The position numbers were made by a program, and so were the translations under genes. A DNA stretch of 64,000 nt from Mya arenaria. Lineage: Eukaryota > Mollusca > Bivalvia > Myida > Myidae. Under the pieces are notes generated by a model. It worked only from the letters and a program-made list of their open reading frames with translations. It was not told where the DNA came from and ran no database searches. Positions 32,581 to 45,100 of this stretch are shown in pieces (within the stretch, counting starts at the first letter, position 1; each line of letters opens with the position of its first letter). Location of the stretch: assembly GCF_026914265.1 (NCBI RefSeq), contig NC_069138.1:26317262-26381261 (forward strand). The letters run 5' to 3'.

Positions 32581-35500
32581 TGTACTTTACTATATATGTA
32601 TTTATAGTTTGAAATGATTATTTGCTTTTTTGTCTAATTTACATGTGGGCATCACTAATAGAGCTCATCTTAATATTGACAATACAGAATTGAATATCAT
32701 ATGGTTAAATTTCTGTTCTTGAAATCATCAACATATTTAAATAGCATAATAAAAGGAAAGACCAGACTATTTTCTACAGGCATTGTTTTGATAGCAAATT
32801 TTGTTAATGATGGTATTCTACTGTATATACCGTACCTGGGACATGTCTTATTTCAGTGAATCTTGCTTTGGCCATGGCTGCAAATGAACCAGTAAGTTAC
32901 AGAAGCATGTGCATGTATAATGATACATATAAATGTTTAGAAGTACATGTACACATTTGTTAACTTTGACAGATTTTTGTTAATGAGTTAATGAATATAT
33001 TCAAACCATAAAGTTTTAAGTAAAGTAAACATTTCGCCACTACTAAATATTACAAAAGTTCCAATATTTCAGCTGGTACAAGTGTGAGAGCCATGTATAG
33101 GACTTCTATTTTTCCTCACAAAATTGTGATAAAAATCAACCAGTTTGGTGTTGCAGAAGAGGAACATAGGTTTGCTGGATGCAGATGTGTATGGACCATC
33201 TCTACCCACCATGATGAATCTGCAGGGGGAACCCTTTCTGGATGACAGTGAGAATATTATCTATTTTTAGCTCTTCTGATTTTCAATGGGAAAATCCTAT
33301 CTGGATGACAGTTAGAATATTATCTTTTTTTAGCTCTTCTAATTTTGAAGGGGGAACCCTTTCTGGGAATCAGTGAGAACATTATATGTTTAAGCTTGTC
33401 ATATTTACATGTATGAAGAAAAAAATAGGATGTCGTTTTAGTGTCAGCATCGGTGGTGTTCAAAATTTAATTAGTTGTGCAACTTTCATTTAATTTTGGC
33501 CATTACACCAAATCATTCAAGTTATTCAAATGAAACTTGGAACACATGTTATGAGTGACAATATGCATTTGTGAACATGTAGCAATGCCCATAACTCCTG
33601 CTTTAATAGTTGTTGAATTATGCCCCTTGCTGACAGAAAAAACAACAAACAAGTGTTGGTCTTTGCTCCACGGCATTCTTGTTTTAAAATTGAATACAGA
33701 TCTAGATTTGTTATTCAATCTTAAATTGCAATGTCAATGACTTGATTTTTTTTCTCTTTGCAGAAAACCGCATGATTCCTCTTACAAACTTTGGAATAAA
33801 GTGGTGATTATATTTTTTCATTTTCTAGCAGTTGTAAAGGCACCAAAATCATTAAAAGTTAGATCCTAAAGCTCAGTGGCTGATATTTTTTTTATCTTTA
33901 TTTTAGTAGCTTGTCAATAGTTTGTTTCACTTTACCAAGATTTTTAACCTCATTTTTGCTGCCATTACCTCACATCTTCTTGTGTCCTTTCAGCATGTCA
34001 ATGGGTTTCCTTGTGGATGAGAAATCTGCCATAGTGTGGCGAGGACCAATGGTAATGTCTGCTGTACAGAGGCTGCTCAGGCAGGTGGGTGGGAGGCAAA
34101 CTTAATTAATGTTTTGTGTTGTTGTTTATTAAGAATATGTTAATAGTCGAGGTATTGTCTTGGCCCTGGTGTCAGAGAAATCATCAATTGTGCAAAGACT
34201 TGGCCATTACTCAAAAACTAGTGAAGATATTCTCATGAAATTGTGTAAACATATTACATGTTACTTGGCCATTACGCAAAAAGCAGTCAATATATTTACA
34301 TGAAACTATTTACACATTCTACCAGTGACAACATTCATGGAAATTAGACTTTGATAAACAATTCCGAATCCTAATACATGCACTAGTGCTTGCTATCAAC
34401 AGATTTCCCAACAAGCCCTGCTTTATAAAATCGAGAAGTTTGAGCAAGCCCATAAAGTAATAAACCAGTACAGGGCCCATGAGGGGTAATTTTTCATGGC
34501 TTCCCAGAAATGGACTACAGTACTAGTTTCTACCTATTAAGAAATGGACTCAAACTTGATTCTATTTACAAGCTATCAGCTTTTGTCATAATACAATTAA
34601 GAAAAATAAGTATAAACTGAATAAAATGTATATAACAACAAAAAACCTCTTTACTCCAGGTTGCGTGGGCACCCCTTGACTACTTGTTTGTGGATATGCC
34701 GCCCGGGACTGGAGACATTCAACTCTCCCTCTCCCAGAACATACCCATCAATGGTAAGACTGGATATTTCAACTTTGAGAACTTACATGAGGTATAAAAT
34801 AAATGAGGTGCAATGTTACCTATTAATCATGTAAGGAGAATATTTATTCGCTGTTGAGATCATGAGAGTTGCATAATATTAAATGTATTAAAAACTGTTG
34901 CCCTAGACTAGACATTTGTTAGTATGAAAGAGAACAATAGAATGAAAACATTCCAGCTCAAATCAGAAACATCTGGAATTATTGAAAAATCATTAAAATT
35001 TTAACCAATTACCGTATTACTCTATATGGCATGTGTACATTTTCATGACTTTTTAAGGAAATAGTTCATCTTAAAAACATGTGTATGCTGTTTTCACATA
35101 AGAGAAAGTAAATTTGGTAACACTTTAATTTCAATGTTAATTATAGGAGCAGTGATAGTATCAACTCCACAGGACATTGCCCTCTTAGATGCCAGGAGAG
35201 GAGCTGAAATGTTCAGAAAGGTTGATATAACATACCATTCGAATAAAATAATCGCCTTCTGCTAGTTGAGATATACCAAATGGAGGTGCACCTCTAAATT
35301 TAAGATGCTCCTCTATCTAAAAGAGGTGCACCTCTGCATTAGATAGGCTTTGATTTCATCAAAAATTCTGCACCTCTATTTTTAGATTATATACAGATTG
35401 AAGATCTTTGAAGGTATAACTAAAATTCTTTATTGAAACGGTCCCAAGGAGTATCGGACAAGTGTATAACTAATCCATTAAACAGAGATGGTTTATCATT

Positions 35501-37407
35501 TTCAGGCAATCATGATGAAGACATAAACTGAATGTGCCCCCTGTTACAGGTGGATGTCCCAGTCCTTGGGCTAGTAGAAAACATGAGTGTCTACATCTGT
35601 CCCCAGTGTGGCCACCAGGAGCACATTTTTGGCCAAGACGGGGCCAAGGGGCTGGCTGAGGATATGGGCGTGGATATATTAGGTATGGCAGTAGAACATA
35701 CTTCTCTCAGTTTCACAAGTTCTCTTCACATTATTGTTAGGCTAATTGACCAAGGCTTCAAAGAGTTTGCAGCCAGTCCAAGAATCACACCAGTCACCTA
35801 GGTCCCCTTGCTTGCAAGTCAGGCGCCCTACCTACTGAGCTTACCAGTGTCGTTTTCTATTCACACACATTGAATTGAAAACAGATGATTTAATAAAGTA
35901 ACCACAGAAATTCGTTAATAGCCTTCACTCTCTATTGCAGGCAGTGTACCACTGACTCGCGCTATACGAGAGACCAGTGACTCAGGGCAGCCTATAGTAG
36001 TGTCCGATCCAGGCAGCCCACAAGTATGTATAACCAGACGTCAATGTATACTGACCAGTCCGACTGGGACTAGATATTAAATACATATCCATGGTGTTGT
36101 CAGTGTCATAGTGCAAAAACCATGGCCATATAATAAAATTGTATTAAAGCTGCACTCTCGAAGATTGTCAGTTTTTACACTTTAATATTTTTGCTGTCGG
36201 AATCGACTGATTTAAATATTTGACATAGAAATTGTTAAAAAAAATGAAAATACTATTTTAATTCTAATATTTACTGTGGAAATACACTTCAGATTTTTGT
36301 CAATTTTGATAAATCAATTATGAAATTTATCTCAAAATCCATCACTAGTGTGTGGTGTAACAGTGCTCGTCTTCGTTACAAATTTACCTTGAATATAGAA
36401 TGAGACAATATATTTATAATGATTTGTGGGGTTAAAGCTGCACTCTCAAAGATTGACCGTTTTGGCAACTTTTTTATTTTTTGCCTTGCAATGCGCCAAT
36501 TTAGGCATAACTGTCTGTATACCAATGAAATAAGAACGCTGGCTAAAGATTTATGGCTAAAGTGTTAATATATTTTATGAAATATGAATTTTTCAGCTGT
36601 TTTTCAAACATTACAAATCTGTTCTATTGTGAGTTATCTTATATGACTGAAATGAAGACTGAAATGAAGGCATTTATGCCAAAATCAGCCAATTCTGAGA
36701 CAAAATACAAAAAAATTGTCAGATTTGTCAATTTGTGAGAGTGCAGCTTTAATATCACTTGATACCTTCTGGAGCTAATCCCATGTATTGATGATCTTCA
36801 TCATCTTCTTATCTTTATTGACATTATGCCATTTTGGGCCTTTCGGACATAAATATGCTTTTATAATTTTATTGGATACCAGGTATTTGAATTAAATTAC
36901 ATTTCAGGAGGTTTTACAGAAAATTTCATTATGATATCTTGTATTGTGTAATATATGTGTTTACAAGTGGGACCATTAATTTTGTTGCACATACTGAATT
37001 TGAGTCCCAGATTTGAAGTAACGCACATGAGAAATTACATGCAAAATTAGCGTATCAATATTGCAACTAGTTTATAATTTTAGTTGTTTTCATTACACAG
37101 AATCTTGATGGAACATAAATAAAGAAATAATTGATGATTCATTTTCGTATTTAATCCATCTGGCCGATTTTAAACATTAACAATGAATGCAGTCAAATTA
37201 AGTTGGGACCAAATCCATGGTTGCTACGGTAATATGAGTCAACTTATGGTCATAAATTGTAAAGAAAATGTTGCACCAATGATAATACACTCATTTGTTG
37301 TTATTTCTCTTCATGGTATGTTCTTTCTGCATCTCTTTCAGGCCACAGTGTACAGAGATATTGCTAGAACCATAGCTGACAAACTGTCTACTTTGGAGAA
37401 AACATAA
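30914..37407 (+). CDS. nubpl: NUBPL/IND1, mitochondrial Fe-S P-loop ATPase for complex I assembly
   Basis: Eleven exons: 30914-30979, 32209-32347, 32857-32891, 33157-33247, 33764-33803, 33994-34084, 34660-34753, 35147-35220, 35550-35682, 35941-36023, 37342-37407. Every phase agrees: 912 nt, 303 aa (human 319 aa). The protein binds a [4Fe-4S] cluster and delivers it to respiratory complex I in the mitochondrial matrix. Visible: an Arg-rich N-terminus without early acidic residues ([16 protein letters not shown]), deviant Walker [10 protein letters not shown] (58-66), [10 protein letters not shown] (86-95), [27 protein letters not shown] (166-173), [11 protein letters not shown], and the cluster-binding C-P-Q-C (227-230). 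All introns are GT-AG; the intron 8 donor (GTTGAT) is weak. A possible ATTAAA signal is at 37466-37471. Head-to-head with trmt10b. Confidence 0.96.
31357..31680. mobile_element. MITE family C (TTAGGCCTAAAA ends)
   Basis: Ends TTAGGCCTAAAAAAA and TTTTTTTTAGGCCTTA. Interior: GGTTACCCGACCC, GGCGCCGACCCTAC and, at the right, GAAAAGGATGTAACCCTAACC. Copies at 41494-41786 and 60959-61275 (opposite orientation). In nubpl intron 1. Confidence 0.8.
32499..32573. repeat. (TA)n microsatellite, nubpl intron 2
   Basis: About 37 pure TA units. Confidence 0.97.
33229..33390 (+). repeat. three tandem copies of the nubpl exon 4 donor edge
   Basis: The end of exon 4 plus its donor (CTTTCTGGATGACAGTGAG) is followed by two decayed copies at 33297 and 33359, period 62-63 bp, each with AGAATATTATCT-like intron sequence and TTTTAGCTCTTCT. 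The second copy has GTTAGA where the donor GTGAGA was; the third has CTGGGAATCAGTGAG. Confidence 0.75.
33480..33720. repeat. dispersed bivalve-style repeat in nubpl intron 4
   Basis: Contains TTCAAATGAAACTTGGAACA, CAATGCCCATAACTCCTGC and GAATTATGCCCCTT, phrases typical of a dispersed molluscan repeat. A related piece is at 34190-34345 (GCCATTACTCAAAAACTAGT). No coding content. Confidence 0.5.
35740..35860 (-). mobile_element. possible tRNA-derived SINE fragment
   Basis: Minus strand contains AGCTCAGTAGGTAGGGCGCC then TGACTTGCAAGCAAGG, a tRNA-like A-box and anticodon arm. No intact tRNA fold was found, so a SINE head or tRNA relic in nubpl intron 9. Confidence 0.4.
36148..36435. mobile_element. 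fold-back MITE family D, degenerate or one-ended copy
   Basis: Begins AAAGCTGCACTCTCGAAGAT as in the full copies but has no recognisable right end before the next copy starts at 36436. Confidence 0.5.
36436..36748. mobile_element. fold-back MITE family D copy (nubpl last intron)
   Basis: Ends AGCTGCACTCTCAAAGATTG and AATTTGTGAGAGTGCAGCT, flanked by TTAA both sides. Same family at 38714-39069, 47139-47493 and 49800-50159. Confidence 0.8.
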
Positions 37408-37772
37408 TCAAGCAGCATCTCCCTCTATTTATCTATTTGTGTGTTTTTCTTGCAATTGATATTTTATTAAAACTAGCCAAAGTAATTCTTTAACTGCTGT
37501 TTTTTATGCTATTGTATTGATATACAAATGGATATGATGGAAGATATTTTGATCAGAGTGCTGAACAACACATTTAGAGGGTGGGCAGGTTAAACTACCT
37601 TTGAGCATGGCAAATATCGAGCAAAGGGGTAATGCTTACTAAGAGTAAAAAAAATCAGTCCTTTTCATCCAGTTAGAGCCAACTAAGGATATCGAGCCAA
37701 CATGTTTCGACTATGTAGTTTCAAACCCTCACTGGGCACTTTCTCAAGATCTCTGCAAGTTGACACACTTCT

Positions 37773-37787
37773 TTATATATATATATA

Positions 37788-37830
<43 letters not shown>
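37773..37830. repeat. (TA)n microsatellite
   Basis: TA run with one internal interruption (ATAATTATA), 370 bases past the nubpl stop. Confidence 0.95.
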
Positions 37831-37832
<2 letters not shown>

Positions 37833-38713
37833 AGAAATCATGAAGATTCATATAAGCTCATAACTGTGGCTTTAACCACAAAGGGGCCAAGACTAACATG
37901 TTTACAAACTTGTCTCCCTTGGACACTAACAATGCGCATTGTTTTTGAAACCTAATATTCTACGATACATTAAAAAGTGATCTGCATCATTTGGAGAAAA
38001 TCGTTAATGTGTTATGACTTTTGCTTATTTTAAATGTATTTTAACATTTTCTTCTAGCAACTCATCAACATCTTTCATTTAACGAACCAAATAACTACAA
38101 CCATTCAGAAATTATGATCCACTATCATTATTGTAGGCAAACCAGGAGCATAGATACAAAGCCAGCAAGAATATTGAATACATTTGTATCACATCCTTTT
38201 AACAGGGTATAATCACGTCACGGCGACATGTTATCAAAAATACTTGAGAACTGGTATCCAGTCAGTCAATATTATCGATCCCTAGTGGACACAAGTACCT
38301 ATGTTCAATCAGTCAATACTGTTGTAGTTAAATCTATAGAAATATATTAATTTTACATCCATTGTGATGAAAGTTAAATAAACTTGTGCAAGGTCACTCT
38401 AGCTGGCTGGCACAATGTTGTGCGTAAGTGGATGTATGTCATGGAAGAATATGGAGTGCCTGGAGAAAGCCTCATTTGACTGGCTGGGTGATTACCAATC
38501 ACACCCAGGACACCTTGGTGAGAAGGGAGTGTACTAGCCACTGTGCTTCCTAGACAGCCTTATTACTATTTGCCACTATAGGGCGGGACGAGCATGCTGG
38601 TCGGGATGTGTGTTGTCAACTTGTCATGGATACCAGAAATCTAGATGTAGCGTTCCATGAATTACGCTAATTTTCTAAGAATGCCGATTGCATTAAAACT
38701 TTAAACCAATTAA

Positions 38714-39069
38714 AGCTGCACTCTCACAGATATACCATTTTTACAACTTTTTTATTTTTTGTCTTAGAAAGAGCAAATTTTTGCGTAAATATCTGCAAAA
38801 CAATGATTCAAGACTGCTGACAAAAGATCGGGTCGCAGATTTTCATATTTCCATTTGAAAATTAATGTTTTATGGCTTAAACCGTTACTAACGGTTTAAG
38901 AAAAATGCATAAAACATCAATTTTTGAACTTAAATATAAAAATCTGCTGTATGCATTTTTGTCAGCAGTCTTATTAACCTGGTTTCCATGGATATTCGCA
39001 AAAAATGCCTCGTTCCAAGACAATAAAATAAAAAAGTTGTCAAAACGTTCAATCTGTGAGAGTGCAGCT
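38714..39069. mobile_element. fold-back MITE family D, full copy
   Basis: 356 bp between TTAA sites; the whole element is close to a perfect palindrome, with arms from AGCTGCACTCTCACAGAT to a centre near ACCGTTACTAACGGTTTAAG. It would fold as one long hairpin. Confidence 0.85.
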
Positions 39070-39559
39070 TTAATAAACATTTTCAACAGGATTTATTTTT
39101 ATGTTAAAACTCTGCAAACTTCCCATACAACCCTTGTTCCACCCCTGTCTTTGTTTTTGACTTGAAAAACAATGCTCTTATGTGGCGTTTGTGAAAACAA
39201 GGTACTCTGGTCAAACTGTATGACCGCTTTCTTGCATATCAGGAGGTGCACGCAAGCACTTGTCGACCTGAATTTATTACAAACTTTAGTAACAAATTAT
39301 ACCAAACTTTTATTTGAACATCCAATACCTTCTCGAATGGTGTAATAATAGTTTGTTTCACCAAATACTTAATAAAAATCATTTAAAGCAGTGATTTTTT
39401 ATGGATTTAATATTTCTTAACAAAAAACACAACAAGGGAAATCAATGCAAGTTATCAATGACATGTCATGCCATTTGTAAACAAAACATGTGTTTTTAAT
39501 TTGTGTCATTTAACATAAATATGAATGGTATATGGCTTGTGAATAAATATTGCACAAAA

Positions 39560-41250
39560 AATAAAAAAAGGAAATGCAAAACAAAAAAAGCATTTATAAG
39601 AAATTTTAAGCTACATGTACAAGATTTTTTCATCACAAGATGTTCAGGAAATCATAAAGAGAGATATTGAACTAATATTCGTGTATTTCACAGAAGAAAA
39701 GCAAAAAAAGGAATTTAAAGCCATTTTAAGCAACAAGATTTTGTAATCACAGGATGTGCAAAAAATCATAGAATAAGATTTGTAACTGAGTAATATTCAT
39801 GCATCTCAAGGGAAACAAACAGGACTAAAAAAAATCAAAACTAGCCACTTGAAGCATGAACATTTCGTAACCTAAGGATGTGCAAGAAATTATAAAACAA
39901 GACAACCCATTAAATTATATTTGTGTAGTTCACAAAGAAACAGACTGAACAAACTTAAAATTTGTGTAGCTCACGAAGAATTTGAAACCGGACAAAAAAA
40001 TTAAAATAAGCCACTTGGAGCAATAAGATGTCGTAAACCAAAGGATGGGCAACAAATTATAAAATAAGATATATGGCACTAAATAAAATTTGTGTACCTC
40101 ACAAAGAAACAATAAAATAGGATTTGAAAGTCATTTTAAACAATTTTGTTACCACATAATGCGCAAGGAATAATAGAATAAGATATGCCACTTAATTTTA
40201 TTTGTGTAGCAATAGAAACAGAAAAAAAATTAAAGCAAAATTTTGTAACCAAAGCAAGAAATTCACAGTAAACTAAGATTTAGAAATGATACTATTAGTG
40301 AAGCTCACAAAGAAAGAAACCTAAGAAGTTAAAGTAAGTCACTTGAAACAAAAAGATTTCTTAATCACAGAATGTGAAAGACATCATGAAGAAATATATG
40401 GCACTAACCAATATTCATGTATCTCACATATAAATAAAAAATAAGACATCAGAAAGCCATTTTAAGCATCAAGACTTTGTAATCACAGGTCGTGAATGAT
40501 ATAAAAAGAGATTATTATAGCACTGGGTAATATAATTATATTCATGTAGCTCATGAAGAATACAGAAAAAAGACTTTGTCATTTTAAACAACAAATTTTG
40601 TAACCATTATGTGCCATAAATTATTAAATGTGTCACTAAATAATATTTGTGTAGCTCACTAAGAAAGATACACGAAAATAAAATTCAGTCACTTGAACCA
40701 ATAAGATTTTTCAATCACAGAACGTGCAAAAAAAATCTAACAAAGAAACAAAACAAAAGGAATTGAAAGACATTTCAGGTATCAAGATTTTGTCACCACA
40801 TATCGTGAAAGACATTATTAAGAAAGATATTTTATGGCACTAAATAATATTCCAGCAACTCCATTTGTAACCACATTATGTTTAAGAAATTATAGAATAA
40901 GACAGGTCACATAATATTTGTGTAGCTAACACAGAAACAGACACATTTTTTTAATACTTTAAGCTACAAGATCTTGTTATCAAAGGATGTGCGTAAAATT
41001 GTAAAAAAAAGATATGTCACAAGATAATATTTTTGAGTTTCACGATGAAAGAAACAGGACTAAAAACTTAAAATAACAAATAAGATTTGGTAATCACAGG
41101 ATGTGTAAAAATTATAAAATAAGATGAAATCACAGAACGTGCAAGAAATCATAAAGAAAGATATGGCACTTATTATTGCAAGTATTTCAGAAAGAAGAAA
41201 CAAAACCATTATGTGAAAATATAACTCATTAAAAATAGAGTAATCAAGCC
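39560..41250. repeat. strongly diverged satellite, about 110-135 bp units
   Basis: Roughly 13 units share, in order, AAGATTTTGTAATCACAGGA, TGTGCAAGAAATTATA, AAGATATGGCAC and TTTGTGTAGCTCACAAAGAA with heavy drift and length change. It fills the space between the 3' ends of nubpl and the zinc-finger gene. Minus-strand ORFs here (for example 41060-41260) are by-products. Confidence 0.75.
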
Positions 41251-41288
41251 ATGGTGACATCCAGTCGCATTAAAAACCTAACACAGTC

Positions 41289-41868
41289 ATCTGGGCCCAA
41301 TTTCTCGAAACTTTTCAAGCTTTAACAGGGTTTTTGTTGGCTTATTTTAATAAGCAAAAACACATTCTTAAATTCAACTTTGATCAATATAAATGGTTTA
41401 TTGTGATTTTCATAAGGCTAATTCCTATCTTAAGTCTAAAAATTCTAAAATAAGTAGGTATAACAAAAATTATAAAGTAAATGCAACAAATATTAGGCCT
41501 AAAAGATTCGGGTAACCTGACCCTACCTACGAAATAGGTGCCGACCCTACCGTTTTTATAGTCAGTTTGAAAAAAAAAAAAAAGTTTTTTTTTTTTTTTT
41601 TTTTAACTGCTATTCAATATGTTGTTTAAAACCTTAAATGCTTATACAGAATATAACTTTAACACCACTCTCCAATGATGAAAATTACTTTTTTATATAA
41701 AGCCTTATTAAAAAAAAAAGCCTACGTACCCTACCTATTTTTGAAAAGGATGTTACCCTAAGCAAACAATTATTTTTTTAGGCCTTATAGAAAAACAAAA
41801 GAAGTGATCTTAGCTTAATCCTGTTTTAAGAGACTTAAGAAGTTTTGAGAAATTGAGGCCAGGGCATC
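41289..41868. mobile_element. MITE (GGCCCAATTTCTC ends) split by a nested MITE
   Basis: Left end GGGCCCAATTTCTCGAAACT, right end (inverted) reads GGCCTCAATTTCTCAAAACT. The family C MITE at 41494-41786 is inserted between them, so this element is the older one. Confidence 0.65.
41494..41786. mobile_element. MITE family C copy, nested
   Basis: TTAGGCCTAAAAGATTCGGG at the left, TTTTTTTAGGCCTTA at the right; matches 31357-31680 throughout, with a long T-run in the middle. Confidence 0.8.
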
Positions 41869-42189
41869 TTAACAAGGCAGCATGAGAAATGTCTAACACA
41901 ATTCAAAATAAGTTCCTATTTGAGCTGATACATCATGTATTTTTTCTCAAAGAAACCATTTACTTTTTTTTTTCCATATTGTCCTAGAACCAGATTTCTT
42001 TTTTTAAAGAAATTGGTCACATTTAAGGGAATGGTCACTTGATATACATGGAAGTACAATGTAAGACTAGCCCTCCTTTCACCACTTTGCTACATCAAAT
42101 TTCCCAGATCTTCCGTCTTTTACACTGTAGGGCTATAAGTCAATTCAAACTTGCATCATAGTAAATAAGCCGGACCACTTTTCACATCA

Positions 42190-45100
42190 CTAGAACTCAA
42201 CATCAATTGACATACTACTTTCATCGTCGCCATCATTTTCCTGATCTTGAGTGTTCAACCCTGCAGGGCTCCTAGACAGTTCGGTCCCAAGACTAGGCAA
42301 ATTCCTCTCAACAGGGCTAAGCTGTAATCTATTTTCCGGGCTGGGCGAAGTTTTTTTCTCCGGACTTGGTAGACTGCTCGAGATTCCTCCAAATTTCACT
42401 AAATAGTCGTCCATCTCCTTCACAGCATCTTGTCTCACGGATTCAGAAATGCTTTGTGACAAATCTATCTCAGTTTTCTCACTAACAGTTTCCAAGTCTC
42501 TTTTACTAGGGCAGGTAACTATATTTTCACTGAATGACACAAAGTCTTTTGAGTTGCTCCCCTTTGTTAGGAGATCCTTCAGTGTTTGATGTTTTTTTCC
42601 AAGTTTGTACATTTCACCAGGACTATGGTTTATTTGTTCACTGGGATGGTCCTGGAATGGAAACTGGCTGCCTTTCCTTTTCTTCAGTATCTGAAAGCAC
42701 ATTTACCAATTTACGATTATGATTTACCGTTTCAATTTTCTGCAGTGAATGATGAACTAATTATAATGTTTACTTTTTTCATGACTGCCGCCTGTTTCAG
42801 CCCGTCTCCTTTAAAGGGACTTAACACCAGATGGTCCAAAAATCAGCAAATACAGTATTTCCTCAACACAAGCCTAGAATTGACAATGCGAGTTAGTAAG
42901 AGGCTGACAATACATCATTTTACATGATTTAAATAATAAACACAACAATCATGTTGCTGTCTAATCTGTTCTTCCCCCTTTTAAAAATAACGCATAATGG
43001 TTTTCCAGTTTAAATCAGGTCTGTTTAGGAGTACTGATAAATATACCGACACTAGTTTTAAACTTACAGGGATTAACGTGTTAGACAACCCCAGTAAATT
43101 TTCTTATTAGATAAATGCACAAGAACTGCGAAAGATACATGTGTCGTAAGCGATGTGACACATCAGTAAGTAAGATCGATGTGTTGTACACAACAATGTC
43201 AATTTGATGCAAGTTTTTGACAATATTTTTTCTTGCAATTGCATCATCCGGCATCAAGTCCCTTTAAAACCCAAGTTTTCTAGAATCTTTTTTGCCATTG
43301 GTTCAATACAAAAAGACATTGCCAAATGCAGACAGCTAAGAAAAGAAAATCTGCAAGAAAGCAAATTTTTTGCACCATAAAATTGAATTTATTGAACATC
43401 ATCCTTAATTAAATTTTGAAGAACGAGGGGAGAATTCTACTTGATATAATTTATTATTTTTATTTAATATTTTTTCGCAAAACAATTGCCAATGATGTAC
43501 TTTGAATAATTATTTTTGAATCTAATGATATGTTGTGTATAAAGGTACTAAACAAACTTTTATTAGCATAAGCGGCCGACCTCATAGAAACATTTCCCCC
43601 CAAAAAGGTTTCATTATTTAAAAAAAAAAAAAAAAAAAAAAAAATACAAGGTTATTCGAGAAAGAGGGATGTAAAAAAAAAAATATGTTGCATTGAATGA
43701 ATTGTTCAGAATTATTTTAACCTAACAACATGATTAACATGAATTATTTGATGATGTCAGTGATTTCAATAAGAACCGGCTGCCGGCCAAAATGGACGGT
43801 GCAATTTGGAAAACTAAATGAATTTTAAGTAGAATAAGTAGAAGTAGTTACTTTACTATTTGAGACAGTTCAACCGAAAGTTATTGAGAACCCTGTGATG
43901 TGCTCATATATTTAAATGAATCAATGTACAGCTGAAACAGATGTCTCAAATCGTGTTAAAAATACTCCTGGTCACAAGTTTATCCATTAAAAATACAGAC
44001 CAGTCCAGACTGAAGTTAACAATGGTTATAAATTTACATAATTCTGAACATTCAGTCTTATGTTTTTATTTGGCCTAATGAAAAGATATTTATTTAATGA
44101 TTTTTTTCGAATGAAATGTTTTATTTAAAATTAATGTAGAAAAATGGATCATAAAGCAGGACGTAAAAATGAATGTTGCAGTGAATGAGAAACTAAACAT
44201 TGTTTTAATGTGGCCGAATGAAAGATATTTTAACACACTATAATACCTACCCTTTCTGCGGACCGATGGAACTCCACACCCATGTACATTGTTGTGATGC
44301 AGGGTTAAGGATAGTAAACATACATTTATATATTTCTGTTGAAGGGATTAAACGATGCTTCAATATTGTTGAAAATCAATTGTTTTCCCTCAAAGTCTGC
44401 GTTACCGGATTATGATTTTCAAAAACTGATAAGCGATACAATCATATTAATAATAATTTTTAACACAGTCTTTTCTGCTTATTACAATATTAAGAAAAGG
44501 ATAGACTTTGTATTGGCATCTACTGTGCCTTCTGGTATTGGGTGTACATTAAATGTGGGGGGGAGGGGGGGTAAATGGGAACAAAATATAAATTATGATT
44601 TATTCCAAATGAGTTGTTTCAAATCCGAATTTAGTTAACATAATGAACAAAAATAAAACCAGCAATATAATATTAATATGATAAAATTATTATGACATAT
44701 CAGTCATTTATTGTAAGATTTATGTAAGAAATAGTCTCCTCCAAACGACTCCAAAATTACACAGGGTCAGCTGAGACAGCAAAATTGAGTATTTATGTGT
44801 CAGATTTCTGAAGATGGGTTTACTTGTATTTGATATTTAAGCATAAGTGTTCATTCTATCAACTGAACATAATGTTGAAACACTTCTATGTCATAAAAAA
44901 TAAATTTTGTCTCTTGAAATTCAAATGAGGAAATCCTTGTCAAGAAACTTAAAAAAAAAATATTTGAAAATTTGAATCAATACTCTCGTGCAGAAATGAC
45001 ATCACTAAAGAGAGATTGTAGAGCTACAGTAAAATCCCACAAGAGCAGTCACAGACTGCAATATCCCCCACCTAATTAAGAACAGTATCAACTTCGCATG

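Noticed and set aside
42586-42927. Plus-strand ORFs over 42.5-42.9 kb
   Set aside because: They are shadows of the last exon of the minus-strand gene and of a MITE.
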